Notes: a model not told the origin generated them from the letters alone. A DNA stretch of 64,000 nucleotides from Heliocidaris tuberculata (GCA_025618425.1 CM046833.1:7564663-7628662); one strand, 5' to 3'. Counted from the stretch's first letter, positions 13,191 to 25,413 are shown. Made by a program: numbers and translations.

Positions 13191-14905
13191 TATGTAAATA
13201 TAACACACATTACACACACTCGCACTTTTGAGCATTACACAAATGAGAATTTTCTATTTATTGAATTGTAAGTATTAATAAGGGGGGAAAATAGTATTGC
13301 ACATACATGATGAAAATGTAAATCTCAAGTTAGAAATTAAAATTTCGATTTCATCATACCCATGACACTTATCGTGCAGGTGTTGAGTATCTTTCTGAAA
13401 GCTGGTTGTATGTTAATTATCAAGACTTTATATATAATTATCTATATATTCTACAGCTAAATTTAACCTCATGATGAAAAATTGCATTATAGCGTGTAAA
13501 AGATTCCAATTAAATAAACCTTTGGAAAATGCAAAAAGGGGAATTATATTGAAAGCCACTGATATCGAACTGTAGTACAGTTATCTAACAACAGTGTCTG
13601 CTATCGAAGACTATGAATGTGGAATTCCCCATCTTCGTGATAAACATAAAAATGAGAAACCTAAAAATACGTGAATCGCAAACTGGTACCACATGTTATT
13701 TCTTGATCCGGAATGACCTTTACTCCCCTTGTATGCAATGTCGATGCATTAATTATGCGCAAACATATTCCCAAGATGGTATAAATTGCAGGACTGGAAA
13801 ATCGATTACGAACGTTGCAATAGTAAACATAAAACATAATGGCACAAATAAATATTAAACCATTTATATTTCACCTGTCGGGGTAGGTTTACTCGGTAAA
13901 AATTACCATTTTTAGATGCATCAATGTCGTCACGATTTCAATGACCAACTGTTAATTTATTTTTTATAGGAAAATAGAAATAAATAGGCAAGCATAATGG
14001 TTATAACATGTGTATATAAGGCTGTTCAAATGTGGCTTACTACATGTGGTAATTTCAGTATAGACGGCTAAGGTTGCGGTAAAGGATATTGACATCTCCT
14101 GTCACCTAGAAATCAAACATTTATTTTATTTCAAAATATACAAGTATGTATTTTGTCTGTGGTCTCCAATTAGTTCAGGGATTCCGCCGTAGTGCTTGCG
14201 TCTGAGTTTGGAGGAGACTTACAAGTGAAAAGCAGGGAAAGTAAGCGAATGGTGTGGATGTTATACTTTTTAAAAGAAAGGAAAATGCTCACATATGATG
14301 ACACCAAGACACCCCCCCCCCCACCAGCGCCCCATAACAACTTTACTACTAAAGGTATTATTACACTCATGAAAACAATTATCTTGAATATGCCCTCTCT
14401 AAAACAACTGCCCCCCCCCCCAAAAAAAAAGAACATTCATTTTTTGACAGAGCATGTCCTTATGGATTTTTTTTCTTCAAAAAATATGAGAGACTCACAA
14501 ACTCATCTGCGATTCGAGTTGTCTGTTAAGAATGTTGAAATTTTTATTATTTTTATTTTCCTACTCTACTCCTCTTAGCTGTTTACTTCCTGGTGATGCA
14601 TTTTCTCCCTCTCTTTTCTCTGCTTTCGTATTTGTATTGCTTATGCACATGTTCACTTCAATTCACGATGATATGTCTTTCGAAAAACCGATCCACCTCC
14701 TCTTCCCGTCACCTGTTATTCATTCAAGTAATACACGTAGTAATGGTCTTCATGGCTATTCCATGTCCAACAACCCTCCCCTATGGATGACGATGAATTC
14801 GATCAACTCCTAGAAAATGATATAAGTTGTCATTACCACCTTCCAAAATAATTTGATCTTTACAATGGCCTAATGCAACCTACTCTGACTGCCCTTTAGC
14901 AAAAT
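13191..14905. other. No gene recognised; AT-rich spacer with poly-C tracts
   Basis: Short open frames only, none with a recognisable domain or plausible exon structure. Homopolymer C runs occur near 14312 and 14412. An open frame at 14532-14813 contains HSSNTRSN, faintly like a LINE C-terminal segment, so the degraded LINE at 14906 may begin earlier. Confidence 0.6.
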
Positions 14906-15110
14906 AAAGATGTACATTCTTATCCAACTAGGCAGTCGAATAAATTTCATCTATCCAACCCCAAAACTGCCACTGCGCATAAATCAATTATACATAGTGG
15001 TTCTGACATAAATATGGAACTCGCTATCTTTGGACAATATGAATGTTCACTCTGAGTTTGCATTTAAAGCAGCTGTCAAGAGAATGCTGCTTTCCCAATA
15101 TGCTATTTAA
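14906..15110 (+). pseudogene. Degraded LINE 3' end (RT ORF C-terminus, frameshifted)
   Basis: One frame gives HSYPTRQSNKFHLSNPKT; after a one-base shift near 15015 a second gives WNSLSLDNMN and FKAAVKRMLLSQYAI followed by TAA (15108-15110). The TRxxN ... WNSLP ... FKxxLKxxLL order is characteristic of the C-terminal tail of CR1-like reverse transcriptase ORFs. The frameshift and lack of the catalytic domain mark a dead fragment, independent of the one ending at 12540. Confidence 0.65.
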
Positions 15111-15269
15111 TTTATGAATGTATTTTCGATGACGTACATAATTCATACTTCTCGCATATCAATGCGTTTTTACGTATCTACTTAATAATGGCATGTGCAG
15201 CCATCTGTAACCTTTTTATATCCTCGTTCATTCTTCTCTCTCTTTCTCTCCCCATAAGTATATTCAGTC

Positions 15270-15411
15270 CCCATTAACGGTAACTCTCCTATCGATGGTT
15301 ACTACCATAGTAACATCACTCAACAGGCAATCAAAATCAAGGTTTCCATGGGAGTTACCATTGATGGCAAAGTTACCGTTAATGGTAAGTTTTATGCAAC
15401 GGGGCCCAGGA
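15270..15411. mobile_element. Fold-back MITE remnant
   Basis: Left CCATTAACGGTAACTCTCC pairs with right GTTACCGTTAATGG; nested inside, TATCGATGGTTACTACCAT pairs with ATGGGAGTTACCATTGATGG. The right side continues outward to CAACGGGGCCCAGG, which the left side lacks, so the left end is probably lost. Non-coding. Confidence 0.6.
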
Positions 15412-15749
15412 CCCCCCCCCCCCCCTTAGTAAGATTGTATTTAATTGTAAGGGCTCACAAGGCGTCAAGCTTCTGCTTATTTTGGAGCTCCAAGTTCTGT
15501 TGGAAATAAGTTTCTGAGATCATACATTTAAACCGTATACTATGTACATGTACTTCTATTCAGAACTTAATAAATGAAATAAAATGAACATGAAAATGAA
15601 ATGAAAAATGAACGAACGATACAATTATGATAATGCATGTTTTCCTATCAAAATATTTATTTGATGATACAGAATGTGGTCTGTTTTCGCTTAGCAGATG
15701 TGCGTAAAAATCAATGTGCAATGTTTTTTTGTTTTTTTTTTCAATGTAG

Positions 15750-15780
<31 letters not shown>

Positions 15781-15796
15781 CACACACACACCCAAC

Positions 15797-15885
<89 letters not shown>
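15750..15885. repeat. Compound (TA)n-(CA)n-(TA)n microsatellite
   Basis: TA repeats, CA repeats and TA repeats in succession. The Tyr/Ile/His/Thr-repeat frames on both strands across it are artefacts of the microsatellite. Confidence 0.95.
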
Positions 15886-15887
<2 letters not shown>

Positions 15888-16216
15888 AAAAAGAACCGCC
15901 CGTTAATTTCCTGGGACCGCATTTCGTTTCACTGAAATACACAGTCGAGTTGGTGTAGATAAATAACCATGCCACTTTTCACAGCAACATGTCACTTAAT
16001 CTCGGACGGAACTGCGCATTCCCGTCTCAGCTTTTTACACAACCCACGACCGTGTCTGTCTTTCTCAGGAGTACGCACTGACCTCAGTAAGCATTACAAG
16101 TGACACTTTCTAAAAAGACTGCATTACCGCAAGACCAAGTCACTTTTTCCACAATAACTCATTACCATGTATAATTTCCTAGCAAGTACGCGAAGACCAT
16201 GTGTACACTGAAACCA

Positions 16217-16426
16217 CACTCTAAAAAAAAAAGTGTTAAAACACCATTTAGAAGGGCCGAATAGTGACAACTTTTTCAAAATGGTAGATTAACCCTATTA
16301 AACTGCTGGATTCAGCCTTTAAAGTGCTGTATCCAGCATGTTAAAGTGTTAATCTACAATTTTGAAAAAAAGCTGTCACTCCTCGGCCCTTTTAAATGGT
16401 GATTTAACACTTTAGTTTTTAGAGTG
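16217..16426. mobile_element. 210 bp near-full-length palindromic MITE
   Basis: The whole element is an imperfect inverted repeat: CACTCTAAAA...AAGTGTTAAA on the left, its complement ending TTTTTAGAGTG on the right, with matching inner blocks (CACCATTT.GAAGGGCCGA, TGACA.CTTTTT, GTAGATTAA, GCTGGAT.CAGC). The transcript would form one long hairpin. No clear target duplication beyond a possible CA. Confidence 0.8.
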
Positions 16427-17059
16427 CATAATAAAACTTAAAGAGGTCAACAGGAATGACGAGAAAACAAATGACTTTAGTAGCAGTGTCAAGACATTTT
16501 TATACAACTTTTTTTACTTAAAGTCTCCTGGCGCAGCAGGTACCATAAAAAGTCACAGAAGTACTGTCAGCTTACGAGATTAGAAAACTTATTTCAGCTA
16601 AAAAGAAACATACAAAGTTATCAAAATGTTTCAAGAATTATAATGAACACTTAACATTTTACAATCGCCACACTTTATAAAACGTGACCGGAAATGTCAG
16701 ACTCATTTTCTCCTATAGACTCAGCGTTAAACTAAAGCGTATGGCCATACGCTTTTGTAAATGGGAGTATTCAGTCATAGATATCTTAATAATGGCATTA
16801 TATATTTGAAAACCTTTCTATGCCTGGCTATTTATTTATCCTTCTGAGCATCATTATACAAGACAAATATCAAAATTCAACAATTTATTAAATCAAGCCT
16901 CCACAAAGTTACCGAATCCCTTTAACCTTGTTGGTTCTTCTGATATAAAATTGAATAGTAAATGATTATACTACATGATAATATTTTTACTCGGAAAGTT
17001 CTAATTTTTTCGACTTTTTGAGAAATTTGAAAAAGTGCAATTATACGTATAACAAACAT

Positions 17060-18420
17060 TTTTTTTTTTAGTATAACAAAAATGGCCCAACTTTTTATGA
17101 GCTAATATTTGGTCAGAAAGTGTCTTCACATGTCCACTTTTGATTCATGATTTCAAAAGTGTGGAGTGTCTTACACTTTTTATGCAAATGTCTGTTAAAA
17201 ACTACCATTTTTTAACTTCTGACAAATTTCTAAAAAAAGTGTTTTTCAATGCTAACGCTGACAAACAAAATAATACGTGACCCAATGTATTTTTAAATCA
17301 TGCTTGGGCATGTCGGGCCATCATAGCGCTATGTTCAATATCTGAATTTTAAAATTGTTGGGTATTTTTTTGTATTTATGTCAAAGTATCCTTACAGTAT
17401 GCCAATTTTCGCACTTTTGAAAATTTGCAAGAAAAAGATAATAACTTTAACATTGATTCGTCTTAGGCTAATACCAATGACCTAACCTATTTTTAATCAA
17501 TACTTGGTCACAGAGTGCCTTCATAGTGCTTCTTTCGATAACTGATTTCAAAAGTGTGGAGGAATGTGTACTTGTTATGTAAAAATACACCTAAGGTATG
17601 CGATCTTTTCTATTTTTGGGGAAAATTGAAATTAAAAAAAACGTTAATTGAAACCTAAATTCATGTCGGGCTAATGTCAATGACCTAACCTATTTTCAAT
17701 CAATAATCGCTCACATAGTGCCTCCATAGTATAAATTTCAATATCCGGTTTCGAGAGTGTGGAGTAGTGTGTGTTTAATATATATAACAAATAAACCTTA
17801 AAAAAATCATCAATTTTCCCCCCTTTTTAAAAAATTGAAAGAAAAACAAAACAAAAAACCCCCGTTGATTAAATGTAAAGTTCATCTCACGCTAAAATCA
17901 AAGACTGACGTATATTTTGAATTAATATTTGATCACAGAGTGTCTGCATAATGCTACTTCCAATACCTCACCTGATTTCAAGGGGGTGGAGTAATTTGTA
18001 CCTTGTAAAAATTTTCCTACGTAAAATGTGCTTAAAAGAATGCCAATTTTAACATTTTTGGATTAGATAAGAGAGAATCAAGTTTTAAGCTCTGGTATTT
18101 CAATAAATCCCAATATCGAAGACCTAACTCCTGTTAACTAATCTAGGAATGTCCTGGTCACAGGATGCCTTAATAATTACTAATTGTAATATTTATATTC
18201 TTTTAAGAATTGGGTATAATCATCTCTACCTATGTGAAGATGCGCTTTAAAACATACCAGTGTTCACATTTTGAACAAAGAAAGTTTAACCTATTAATAA
18301 TATCAACCCAAATTTAATACATTACTAAATCATTGATTTACCCAATACTTGGTCATAGAGCATGTAGAGTGCCTTCGTAATTTCACTTTTGATAACCTGA
18401 TACGGAATTATACTGCGCAT
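17060..18420 (+). repeat. Strongly diverged ~210 bp tandem repeat, about seven copies
   Basis: A recurring block of the form GACCTAACCTATTTT-AATCAATACTTGGTCACAGAGTG-CCTTCATAGTGCT-N-TTTCAAAAGTGTGGAG occurs around 17100, 17290, 17490, 17700, 17920, 18140 and 18340, separated by AT-rich sequence and spaced about 190-220 bp. Copies have many substitutions and small indels, so this is an old array. No open frame runs through it. Confidence 0.7.
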
Positions 18421-19542
18421 CATATTTAAACAAGAATTTCACGTTGTCATATTTACCAATATAACAACAAAAAAAAATGGGGAAAAATAGTAATAAAGTA
18501 GTTTTAACCCTATTCCACCAAACCTGTGAAAAATCGGACAGAAAGCATAATTTATGCAATGGTGAAATATTAATGCCATCGAAGTGGACGACGATAATAT
18601 TTAAATGGTTACATGCATGTCGTTTATCCAGTTTTTATAATTCCAAAGGTTCGTTGATCCAAAAGCTCATTAAATCAAAACTTCGATAATTCCGAAGGTT
18701 CCTTAATCCGAAGTTTTGTAATTACGGAAATGGAATGGGGTTCCCAATTTCGTAAATGAAACAAAAACCTAATATCGTTTTCCACAAGTACGAACATTGC
18801 GATAAAAACGTCAAATTTCAAACTAACGGGTTAGAAATCATTTATCGGTCCAGAAAATATTTATATATATATATATATACATGTAGCAATAAAATAAAAC
18901 AGCAAGAAGCGTGTACTTGAACGGATTTTGCATTACGTGTTTGGAAACGGTAAACGTTTCGTCATCATTTACCCAACCAAAAAAAAGTAAGTTCCCCCTG
19001 AAACTTTTTAATACATCTCCAGAAATATTTTTTTGTTTTACCCACATTTTTATTGGTTATATGTGTGAACAATCTATTGTGTTGTGAATGAAATTATGGT
19101 TTTTATTCCCGTCGGTCCAAGAAAAAAGTAGCACTTTGTGTTTCATAATGCAATGCAGGGTTTATAGGTGTACTATTTTCAATTATTTTCCTCTTTAATC
19201 ATTTTAAGACACATAATTTGTCATGAAGATTCATGAAACTGCGCCAAAAATCAAAATGTTCTAATAATATTGTCTATAGTGTGTAGGGGGGAAAACAAGA
19301 AAAATTTAGAATAAACGTCTAATTTAAAGGGGATGGGCACAATCAAACAAAAATAAACAATATAAAAGCCTAGGGAGAATTCTTAATCTAATTATCGTAC
19401 CTGTTTCATATTGAAAATGTAAATCATTCAAGCAACAGCCATGCTAAAGAAAAAGATTGAAACAAGAGTAAATAATCAGGGTCCTCCGTTGAAAATAGCG
19501 ATGCATACTGAAGCTTATAACTTCCGAGTTTTCCCAATACTC
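18421..19542. other. No gene recognised; short TTCCGAAGG repeat
   Basis: AT-rich spacer. At about 18640-18735 a degenerate repeat alternates AATTCCAAAGGTTCGTTGAT and TAATTCCGAAGGTTCC-type units. A short TA run lies near 18861. No supported exon on either strand. Confidence 0.55.
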
Positions 19543-19737
19543 AGCAGTACGGCTTAGTCCGAAAGGGTGGGTAGCGTCGCGTCGCGTTGACGCGAACGTC
19601 ACCATTCGTCCATCGCCCCCCGGTTTGGCCGAAAGGGTGCGTTGGGAGCTGCGGGTCGCGTCGCGTTGACTGGAACGCCACCATTCGTCCAAAGCACCCC
19701 CGGTTTTGCCGAAAGTTTTACTTTTTTTCCCGAAATA

Positions 19738-19792
<55 letters not shown>

Positions 19793-19793
19793 C
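19738..19793. repeat. (ATT)n microsatellite
   Basis: Uninterrupted TTATTATTA repeat directly before a CAGGGGTGTATCCAGGACTT motif that resembles the end of the neighbouring CAGGGGCGG MITE. Confidence 0.95.
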
Positions 19794-19851
19794 AGGGGTG
19801 TATCCAGGACTTTGTAATAGGGGGGGGGGGGAAGAAATGCAGGGCTGTCAT

Positions 19852-20011
19852 CAGGGGCGGATTCAGGATTTTGTAAAAGAGGGGGCACACAGCAGGAAAA
19901 TTACACAATTAAGGAGGCATTTTTTTTTTAATTGTGTACTTAAAGTATGCCAGTTGGGTTTCAAAGTGGGGCCAATTCGACCCCCCCCCCCCCTTACTGG
20001 ATCCGCCCCTG
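19852..20011. mobile_element. CAGGGGCGGAT-ended short MITE
   Basis: 160 bp between CAGGGGCGGATTCAGGATTT and TACTGGATCCGCCCCTG, its inverse. Internal poly-T and poly-C tracts, no coding. Related ends recur nearby at 19793 (CAGGGGTGTATCCAGGAC) and 20029 (CAGGGTGGATCCTGGATT), so several relatives are clustered here. hAT-type ends are a reasonable guess; a matching 8 bp duplication is not seen. Confidence 0.6.
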
Positions 20012-20860
20012 ATTATCATCATTAATCAGGGTGGATCCTGGATTTTGTAAAAGGGAGGGAGACACAGATGGGCAGGGCTGTAAACTTTGGAGGGAGATCC
20101 GTATTTTTAAATCAGTCAGTGGGGGGGGGGGGTATCAGATTTTATGGGGTCCACTTTTCCTCCCATGATTCTCTGATAAGCAACAAAAAGGGTTATCAGT
20201 TCTAAAGGGGGTAGGGGCACAAATCACACTTTTCTTTGGCTTTGGACGAATGGTGGCGTTCGCGTCAACGCAATGCAACGCGATGCGACGTTACCACCCT
20301 TTCGGACTTTGCCCAACAGTACTGCTATGTACATCTCAAAATTAATGAATTCGTTGTTGGGTTTTTTTTCAGAGAAAATTTTTCAGACTTTAGAAGGATA
20401 CCAAATGTGCAGCTAATATTCTGTAATATTAACAATACGGTTTTGATTAAACTCGAAAAAAGGGGAAAAGGAAGTTGCTGTAACTAATAATATTCTTTTG
20501 ACGATAGCAGGATTTCAGTTATGAACTCATACCAAATTTACATAACAAATGATAGAATAAACAAGTAAAGGGATTTTCTAATGATTATAAATAAAATGAT
20601 AATAATTAAGTAATTCCAGAAACATTTTCAATCAAACTCGATTTTGCGATTTATTTTTCAGGTTTATACAAACTATTAACATATGAGAAAATAGAGAGGA
20701 ATTGTGTATTCCTATCCTAATATTCCTAATATTTTGACCTCCCAATTTATTCAAATGTCGCTAGCTTAGTCCATTACCCAAAATATTGAAAGAGACTGAT
20801 ACCCATTATTTCTCATCTTTTGCACAATTCCTTCCAAATGACCTTCTCTGTTATAAATAC

Positions 20861-23305
20861 ATGGGACCATCTTTCCCTTGGTTCGTCCATTGACTACTCT
20901 AGGCACGTTTACATGTACGAAGGTGAGCAAATGTGAAGGCGTAACATTAATAATAATCTTTCAGACGATATTTTTTTAATTTTCTTTTTTACAATAGTTC
21001 CATTGCTTTTAATATTTATAAATTTACAAGAAATGTACACCTCAGTCGAAAACGTCACTTTTTCAGCTTTTCGAGGAAATTACCTATTTTAAGCGGGGGG
21101 GGGGGGGGGGGGGTGACAAAAAATTAAAAGCCACTCCATGGATTTGAAACCTGGGATGTATTAACCTAGCTTTGTCCCACATTTTAATGGCTAAACCAAC
21201 TTTAAAAAAGTGAGGCCATTTGAGATATACTACTTTAAAAATGACCTACAATGGGCATTTACCAATTTTCTTGAAAATGGGAAAATTGGCATTACACCTA
21301 TAGTAATAATGGAATGATCCACCAATCTATTTTTAATATTGTCTATACAGATCTTAAGAAGAATGGAAGGAGTAATCCTGCAGGTTTCGTTTGAATGGCA
21401 TAATCATAAATACATTTTTACTATGAATGAAAATTCATACATATAACTAAAGGGTCTACATGGGACCATTTTTCCCTCGGAGTCGTCCATTCAGTACTCT
21501 AGGTATGTTTACATGTACAAATGTGAGCAAATGTAAGGAAATGTGAAGAAATAACATAGAAATAACCTTCCCGACGATAACATGACTTTTTAACAGTAGT
21601 TTCATTGCTTTTCAGTAGAGTATTCATAAATTTGCAAGAAATGTACTACTCATTCAAAAACGACATTTTTTTAGTTTTTCGAGAAAATTACCTTTTTTAA
21701 GCAGATGGTGACAAAAAAAAAAACAACAACAACCCAATCCATGGATTTGAAACCTGTAATGAATTAAGCTAGCTTTGGCCCACATTCAATGGCAAAATTA
21801 ACTTTAAAAAAATTAGGCCATTTCAGATATACTAATTAAAAAATGACCTACAATGGGCATTTTTCAATTTTCCTAAAAATGGGAAAATTGGCATTACCCC
21901 TATAGTAATAATGGAATGATCCACCAATTTATTTTTAATATTATCTATACAGATCTTAAGAAGAAGAATGGAAGGAGAAATCCTACAAGTTTCGTTTGAA
22001 TGGCATAATCATAAATACATTTTTACTATGAATAAAAATTCATACATATAACTATGGGGTCTACATGGAACCATTTGTGACCCTCCACAACAAAACGACC
22101 AATAAGTCAGAAATTAGGGTTTTTAACATTTCAGCACAGTTTGGAAGCTTAGATTCTTAGCTTTAAAATGGTATATAACTTGTCTTGTATGGACTAAGCA
22201 AACCCTTGTAAATTACAATGAGAATGTCAACGTGTCAGACAGGCTAATGACCAAAACAATAGAGAAAACGGGCTCTAAAGAAGAGTGACCACTTAAGAGC
22301 GCCTAATCTGTGTCTTATTGTTTGTCGCACAATAGGTTGAGTCAAAATTCCCTAGCATACACTGTGAAGTACTAATTGGATTGGGTTGAAACTTTCTATA
22401 CCTTTAGAATAGATATATTTCTTTGTTTCTTTAGATTTCGAATATCAGACAGTGCATAGTTTTTAAGCTATACCAGAAAAGCGATGTGAAATACAATCCC
22501 AGCAAGTTGGCACATATATTTTGAATGTCCAGGAAAACATGGTCATTTTGGATGAGAGTAAAAACATATTTCAACATGGTATTTTAACCTGAAATTTTGT
22601 CAGATTGTAGATTAATAAATGATCTTTCAGAAAATACATAAAACTTTAAATCAAAATTTCCACCCCAAACCACCTTTTTCAGCTGTTTACTCTAAAGCTC
22701 CCATTGCGACTTATTGGTAGTTTTGTGGTGGAGGGTCACATTTTTCCCTTGGAGTCGTCCATTCAGTACTCTAGGTATGTTTACATGTACAAATGTGAGC
22801 AAATGTGAGCAAATGTGAAGAAATAACATAGAAATAACCTTGCCGACGATAAAATGACCTTTTACAGTAGTTTCCTTACTCTTAAGTAGAATATTCATAT
22901 ATTTACAAGAAATGTACCACTCATTCAAAACCGACATTTGTTTAGCTTTTCGAGAAAATGACCTATTTCAAGCGGCTTGGAACAAAAAAGTAAAAGACAC
23001 TCCACGAATTTGAAACCTGGAATGGATTGGCATAGGCTTGGCCGACATTCAATGGCAAAACCAACTTTTAAAAAGTTGGGCCATTTGAGATACACCACTT
23101 CAAAAATGACCCCAAATGGGCATTTTTCAATTGTCTTAAAAATGGGAAAATTGACATCACCCCTATAGTAATAATAGAATGATCCAACACCTTATTTGAA
23201 ATGTTGTCTATACAAATTGTAAGAAGAAGGATAGAAGGAGAAATCCTAAGTTTCGTTTGAATTGTATAATCCTAATTGCATTTTTACTCTTAATGAAAAT
23301 TGCAC
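20861..23305. repeat. ~600 bp segment in three tandem copies, third split by a MITE
   Basis: Copies start at the CATGGGACCATTTTTCCC motif at 20861, 21460 and 22065 (periods 599 and 605 bp). All contain TTCGAGAAAATTACC, TTTGAAACCTGG, TTAGGCCATTTGAGATA, GAAAATGGGAAAATTGGCAT and TAATAATGGAATGATCCACC. The third copy is interrupted by the MITE at 22076-22740 and resumes at 22741. Homopolymer lengths differ (a G run near 21095 only in copy 1). No open frame is preserved across copies. Confidence 0.85.
22076..22740 (-). mobile_element. MITE family A, copy 2 (TT-flanked)
   Basis: 665 bp with TGTGACCCTCCACAACAAAA at the left and GTGGTGGAGGGTCACA at the right, in reverse orientation to the copy at 12559. 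Comparison with the uninterrupted sister repeat at 21460 (ACCATTTTTCCC, five T) shows two T left of the insert and five right of it, so the duplication is TT rather than TA. Confidence 0.85.
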
Positions 23306-25180
23306 TAAATTTCAAAATTCATGTCCTTGATAGGTACCAAAAAGGGCTATTTTTAGGGTGTAGGGATAACTATGAATGGAATTATGAACAGAAAATTTTA
23401 ACATCATTTTCGTAGGATATACCCTGTATATACCACAACTTCAAAATATAAAAGAAATCCGCCGACCCCCATCTTCCGACTTTTTTCAAATCTGCCTGAT
23501 TCTCTCAGACAGGAGCTCTTAAACACCACTTTTTGTAAACATAAACTTCGAAAAAATGATGAAATATAAATGTACCTTCCGCAACAATACTGCAAAATCG
23601 AAGTTAGACCAACGAAAAGTATGAAATTTTAGCGATACTTCTTCGGTTACAAACATAAAATTTTATTTGCTATACTTCCCCTTAAATTCCTCATTTTGGT
23701 TAGATTCGCAAGAAAATCACTTTGAAGAATCCGTAAATTGTACATTTTTCTGCAACCGTGTGGTATTTACGTGAGCTGAATTTTCCGTATAGAGTTGTGT
23801 CAGAAAAAAAAAAAGGACCTCGGTGTCAAATCGCCGAGGCTGACATAACAGAAAAATATATTAAAAACCTTGTCCCACGCTTTGAAATCTGTGTACGGAT
23901 AAGTGAGTGAGTGAGCGGTCCATGGGTCATGCACATGCGAAATCCATGAATTGGCTGACTACGGCTGACTAATGAATATCGTATGTGTAGATCGTGAATT
24001 TGTCATCACTGCGCATAATTTGCTGTTCCAAACTGCTGCAAGATATCGTGTGAAAAATACGTAATATCTCTGCAAAGAAAGAAGTCGCATCAGCGAAATT
24101 TTCCCTAAATATGGAATATACAGAGTGTCCCAGGAAAAAAGGAACCGGATTTCATGGCATAAATTTTCTATCATAATGAATAATTTCCTTGATGAATTAT
24201 ATACATGTATGAAAAGCTCTGCTTCTCTTCTTTCATGTGATGCACAATTTATTAATCATAATTCACACCTGATTGAATGAAAACAATGGAAAGAGGTGGC
24301 ACCAAAATTGCAAATTTGCGTGAGTTTTTAGGGTAGTTACGTTACATAATTATCTGGGAACCTTGCGGCCCAAATATGTGGATATTCTAGCACTTCGCTA
24401 CCCGAATATGACTATCGGAACTTTGAAAATCCTAGGGGGGGGGGGGGGTGGCTGCAGCCTGGCCATTGCCGAAGGGGACGACATTGGGCAGAATATTAAC
24501 ATTCCAGTGTTTTGTGAGCGAGTGAATCGAGCGAGCAAAAAAATTGGCATTTTTTTTCTTTTCCTTCTTTTCTTTCTACTTTTGTTTTCCTTTCCTTTCC
24601 CTTTTCTTTTTATTATCCGTTCTCTTTTATCCTTTTCCTTTTCTCTTCTCTTCCCAGTCTCTATTGTTTGGTCGACAGACGTAGCGCATTTGCTGACAAT
24701 TCTGACCACCCCCCCCCCCCCTCCCCCGCCCTCCCGCTAGCGACGCCCCTGGCTATAACTCGACAAAACAGACATCATATTTCAGGATTTTTTCAGACAA
24801 TCGTTTATAGCTACAGATCAGTTCAAATGGGAAGTTTTAGCTCATAAATCGCCAAAATAAGGGTGCAAATTTAGGTTTGCCATTGTGAGAACCGCACGCA
24901 CGCAAAGAGCTAGAAGCCCGGTGGTTTTTCAAACAAATTGGCCGGTAATCCGCTGATAATTGGTGTTCTGCACCAGGGCTGCTTTTTGAAAAGCCTGCTG
25001 CTTAGTCATTCGTGGCAGCACGGTTATGAATAAGGTAAACATGAATCTGAAAATGGCATTTAGGTGTGATCGTGACATTTGCCTTTTAAACTTATCAGGT
25101 ATTTTATAACAATATTGTAGAACGAGTTCTCAAGGGAATTGATGAGACAAGAAATATTCGTGCATGTAAATCAATTGAAA
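23306..25180. other. No gene recognised downstream of the Ig receptor
   Basis: No supported exon. Poly-G (24436-24448) and poly-C (about 24709-24723) tracts bracket a pyrimidine-rich block; GAGCGAGTGAATCGAGCGAG near 24516 recalls the GCGAGCGAAGCGAGC motif seen at 52488 and 56209. CTAGCGACGCCCCTGG at 24737 looks like a lone hAT-MITE end. On the minus strand an AATAAA hexamer occurs near 24250, a possible but distant poly(A) signal for the receptor gene. Confidence 0.5.
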
Positions 25181-25323
25181 TTAAATTGCAGTTTCAACTT
25201 GAGGAAGGAAACGGTCTTCACAAGTTGGTAAGTGTCCGTTTTCTCGCGGCTGCCCTTCTTCTGTGGCCGCATGGAGAGTAAAACATGTCTTTTTGGCTAT
25301 CTTGTTTAGTATCTTCCCCCGAA
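25181..25323 (-). CDS. Ig-superfamily receptor, terminal exon (cytoplasmic tail)
   Basis: Last coding exon of the minus-strand receptor gene. On the minus strand a pyrimidine-rich tract ends TATACACAG, then the exon enters in phase 1: with the G from the TM exon it gives VRGKILNKIAKKTC and about 46 residues ending LPQVETAI and TAA (25181-25183). The basic stretch directly after the membrane span fits the positive-inside rule, supporting the join. No ITIM/ITAM-like YxxL is present. The last four residues ETAI fit a class I PDZ ligand (S/T-x-hydrophobic). The exon model rests on splice consensus, phase and protein logic, not on transcripts. Confidence 0.7.
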
Positions 25324-25413
25324 CTGTGTATAAGAGGAAAAGAGAGAAAGAGATGAATAAAACAGTCAATACACGTAACAGCTGTTAAAGCATACATGTG
25401 AACACGATTGGTT

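Larger units (their letters stand above)
19543..20325. mobile_element. TIR element with GC-rich CGCGTTGACGCG ends
   Basis: Left arm (19543-19612) and right arm (20242-20325) are inverted copies. Both contain GCAGTAC, then GTCCGAAAGGGTGG, then CGTCGCRTCGCGTTG, then GACGCGAACGYCACC and ATTCGTCCA. The left arm has a second tandem copy (about 19615-19710). The interior holds an ATT microsatellite and a CAGGGGCGG MITE, with no transposase frame. The arms are far more GC- and CpG-rich than their surroundings. No target duplication identified. Confidence 0.6.

Noticed and set aside
15637..15975. YIYIYI/HTHTHT open frames
   Set aside because: Translation of the (TA)n/(CA)n microsatellite.
24398..24740. 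Lys/Arg-rich or Phe/Leu-rich frames between G and C runs
   Set aside because: Low-complexity pyrimidine tract; no domain and no splice context.
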